Shown: one piece after another, positions 7,164 to 9,248 of the stretch
How the letters are laid out: the number at the start of each line of letters is the position of its first letter
Position numbering within the stretch: position 1 is the stretch's first letter
Position numbers and translations under genes: made by a program
Notes under the pieces: model-generated
Seen by the model: the letters and a program-made list of their open reading frames with translations, nothing else
Database searches by the model: none
Told to the model about the DNA's origin: nothing
Origin: Flavobacteriales bacterium
Lineage (GTDB): Bacteria > Bacteroidota > Bacteroidia > Flavobacteriales > BACL11
Direction: 5' to 3'
DNA: 9,248 nucleotides
NCBI GenBank assembly: GCA_002730985.1
Contig: PCBP01000080.1
Location: forward strand, 1 to 9,248

Positions 7164-7187
7164 AACAAGTTGTTTATTATAAGGTTT

Positions 7188-7223
7188 TTTGTGCTTTTAA
7201 TCGATAGTAACATTGTATATTTG
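7188..7223 (+). promoter_or_regulatory. Bacteroidota-type promoter of gyrB
   Basis: TATATTTG at 7216-7223 is an exact match to the Bacteroidota -7 consensus TAnnTTTG. TTTG at 7188-7191 is a possible -33 element, 24 bases before it, slightly wider than the usual spacing. Transcription would begin near 7229, leaving an untranslated leader of roughly 30 bases before the ATG at 7262. The leader shows no Shine-Dalgarno sequence just before the start, as is common in the phylum. Confidence 0.6.
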
Positions 7224-7252
7224 TTTCTTTATAAAGAAGAGACTAAAAATAA

Positions 7253-9211
<1,959 letters not shown>

Positions 9212-9237
9212 CTAAAATAACTAAATTATAAGAAAAA

Positions 9238-9248
9238 ATGAAGATTAC
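9238..9248 (+). CDS. Start of a further plus-strand gene (first codons only); possibly malate dehydrogenase
   Basis: An ATG at 9238, 26 bases after the gyrB stop and preceded by a purine-rich AAGAAAAA, begins a frame reading Met-Lys-Ile-Thr before the window ends. The spacing suggests a gene co-transcribed with gyrB. In flavobacteria, as I recall it, malate dehydrogenase often follows gyrB and begins with a similar MKVT/MKIT before its NAD-binding GAGxVG motif, but four residues cannot establish this. Confidence 0.35.

Noticed and set aside
7164..7175. Second inverted repeat AACAA-G-TTGTT after the palindrome
   Set aside because: The single-base centre does not allow a stable hairpin and the arms are very short; likely chance in AT-rich sequence.
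7144..7190. Rho-independent terminator made of the palindrome plus the T-run
   Set aside because: The T-run begins 21 bases after the hairpin and the stem has little GC, so it does not fit the canonical structure.

Overview
The window looks like a stretch of core chromosome from an AT-rich member of the Bacteroidota, most likely a flavobacterium-like (Flavobacteriia) bacterium. The reasons are: a short (649-residue) GyrB with an exact Bacteroidota-type -7 promoter box (TAnnTTTG) in front of it; the near absence of Shine-Dalgarno sequences ahead of well-supported starts; and a large periplasmic TPR protein paired with an outer-membrane beta-barrel protein of a kind I associate with this phylum. 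The species cannot be named from sequence alone.

Layout. Bases 1-2295 carry a tightly packed minus-strand operon, read right to left: a 71-residue unknown protein with a GTG start, an FtsE-like ABC ATPase whose start overlaps the stop of the small gene, murB (cell-wall precursor reductase), and the first 128 codons of a RecD/Dda-like superfamily 1 helicase that leaves the window. The junctions are an 8-base overlap, a 2-base gap and a 0-base gap, so co-transcription and coupled translation are very likely. Bases 2296-2432 form a short divergent intergenic region with a direct repeat and a promoter-like pair of boxes for the minus operon.

Bases 2433-7140 carry a two-gene plus-strand unit: a 1034-residue secreted tetratricopeptide-repeat protein with a very acidic C-terminal tail, and a 538-residue predicted outer-membrane beta-barrel protein whose start lies inside the end of the TPR gene (14-base overlap). 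This pair is the least explained part of the window and the best candidate for an uncharacterised system. The arrangement, a long periplasmic TPR superhelix made together with an outer-membrane barrel, recalls the export end of exopolysaccharide secretion machines, but no synthase or other partner is present to confirm it.

Bases 7141-7261 hold a perfect 8-base-pair palindrome and a Bacteroidota-type promoter. gyrB (DNA gyrase subunit B) occupies 7262-9211. The last 11 bases appear to begin another plus-strand gene (MKIT...). I saw no tRNA, rRNA, CRISPR array, insertion sequence or phage gene, and no gene-free stretch longer than 137 bases.
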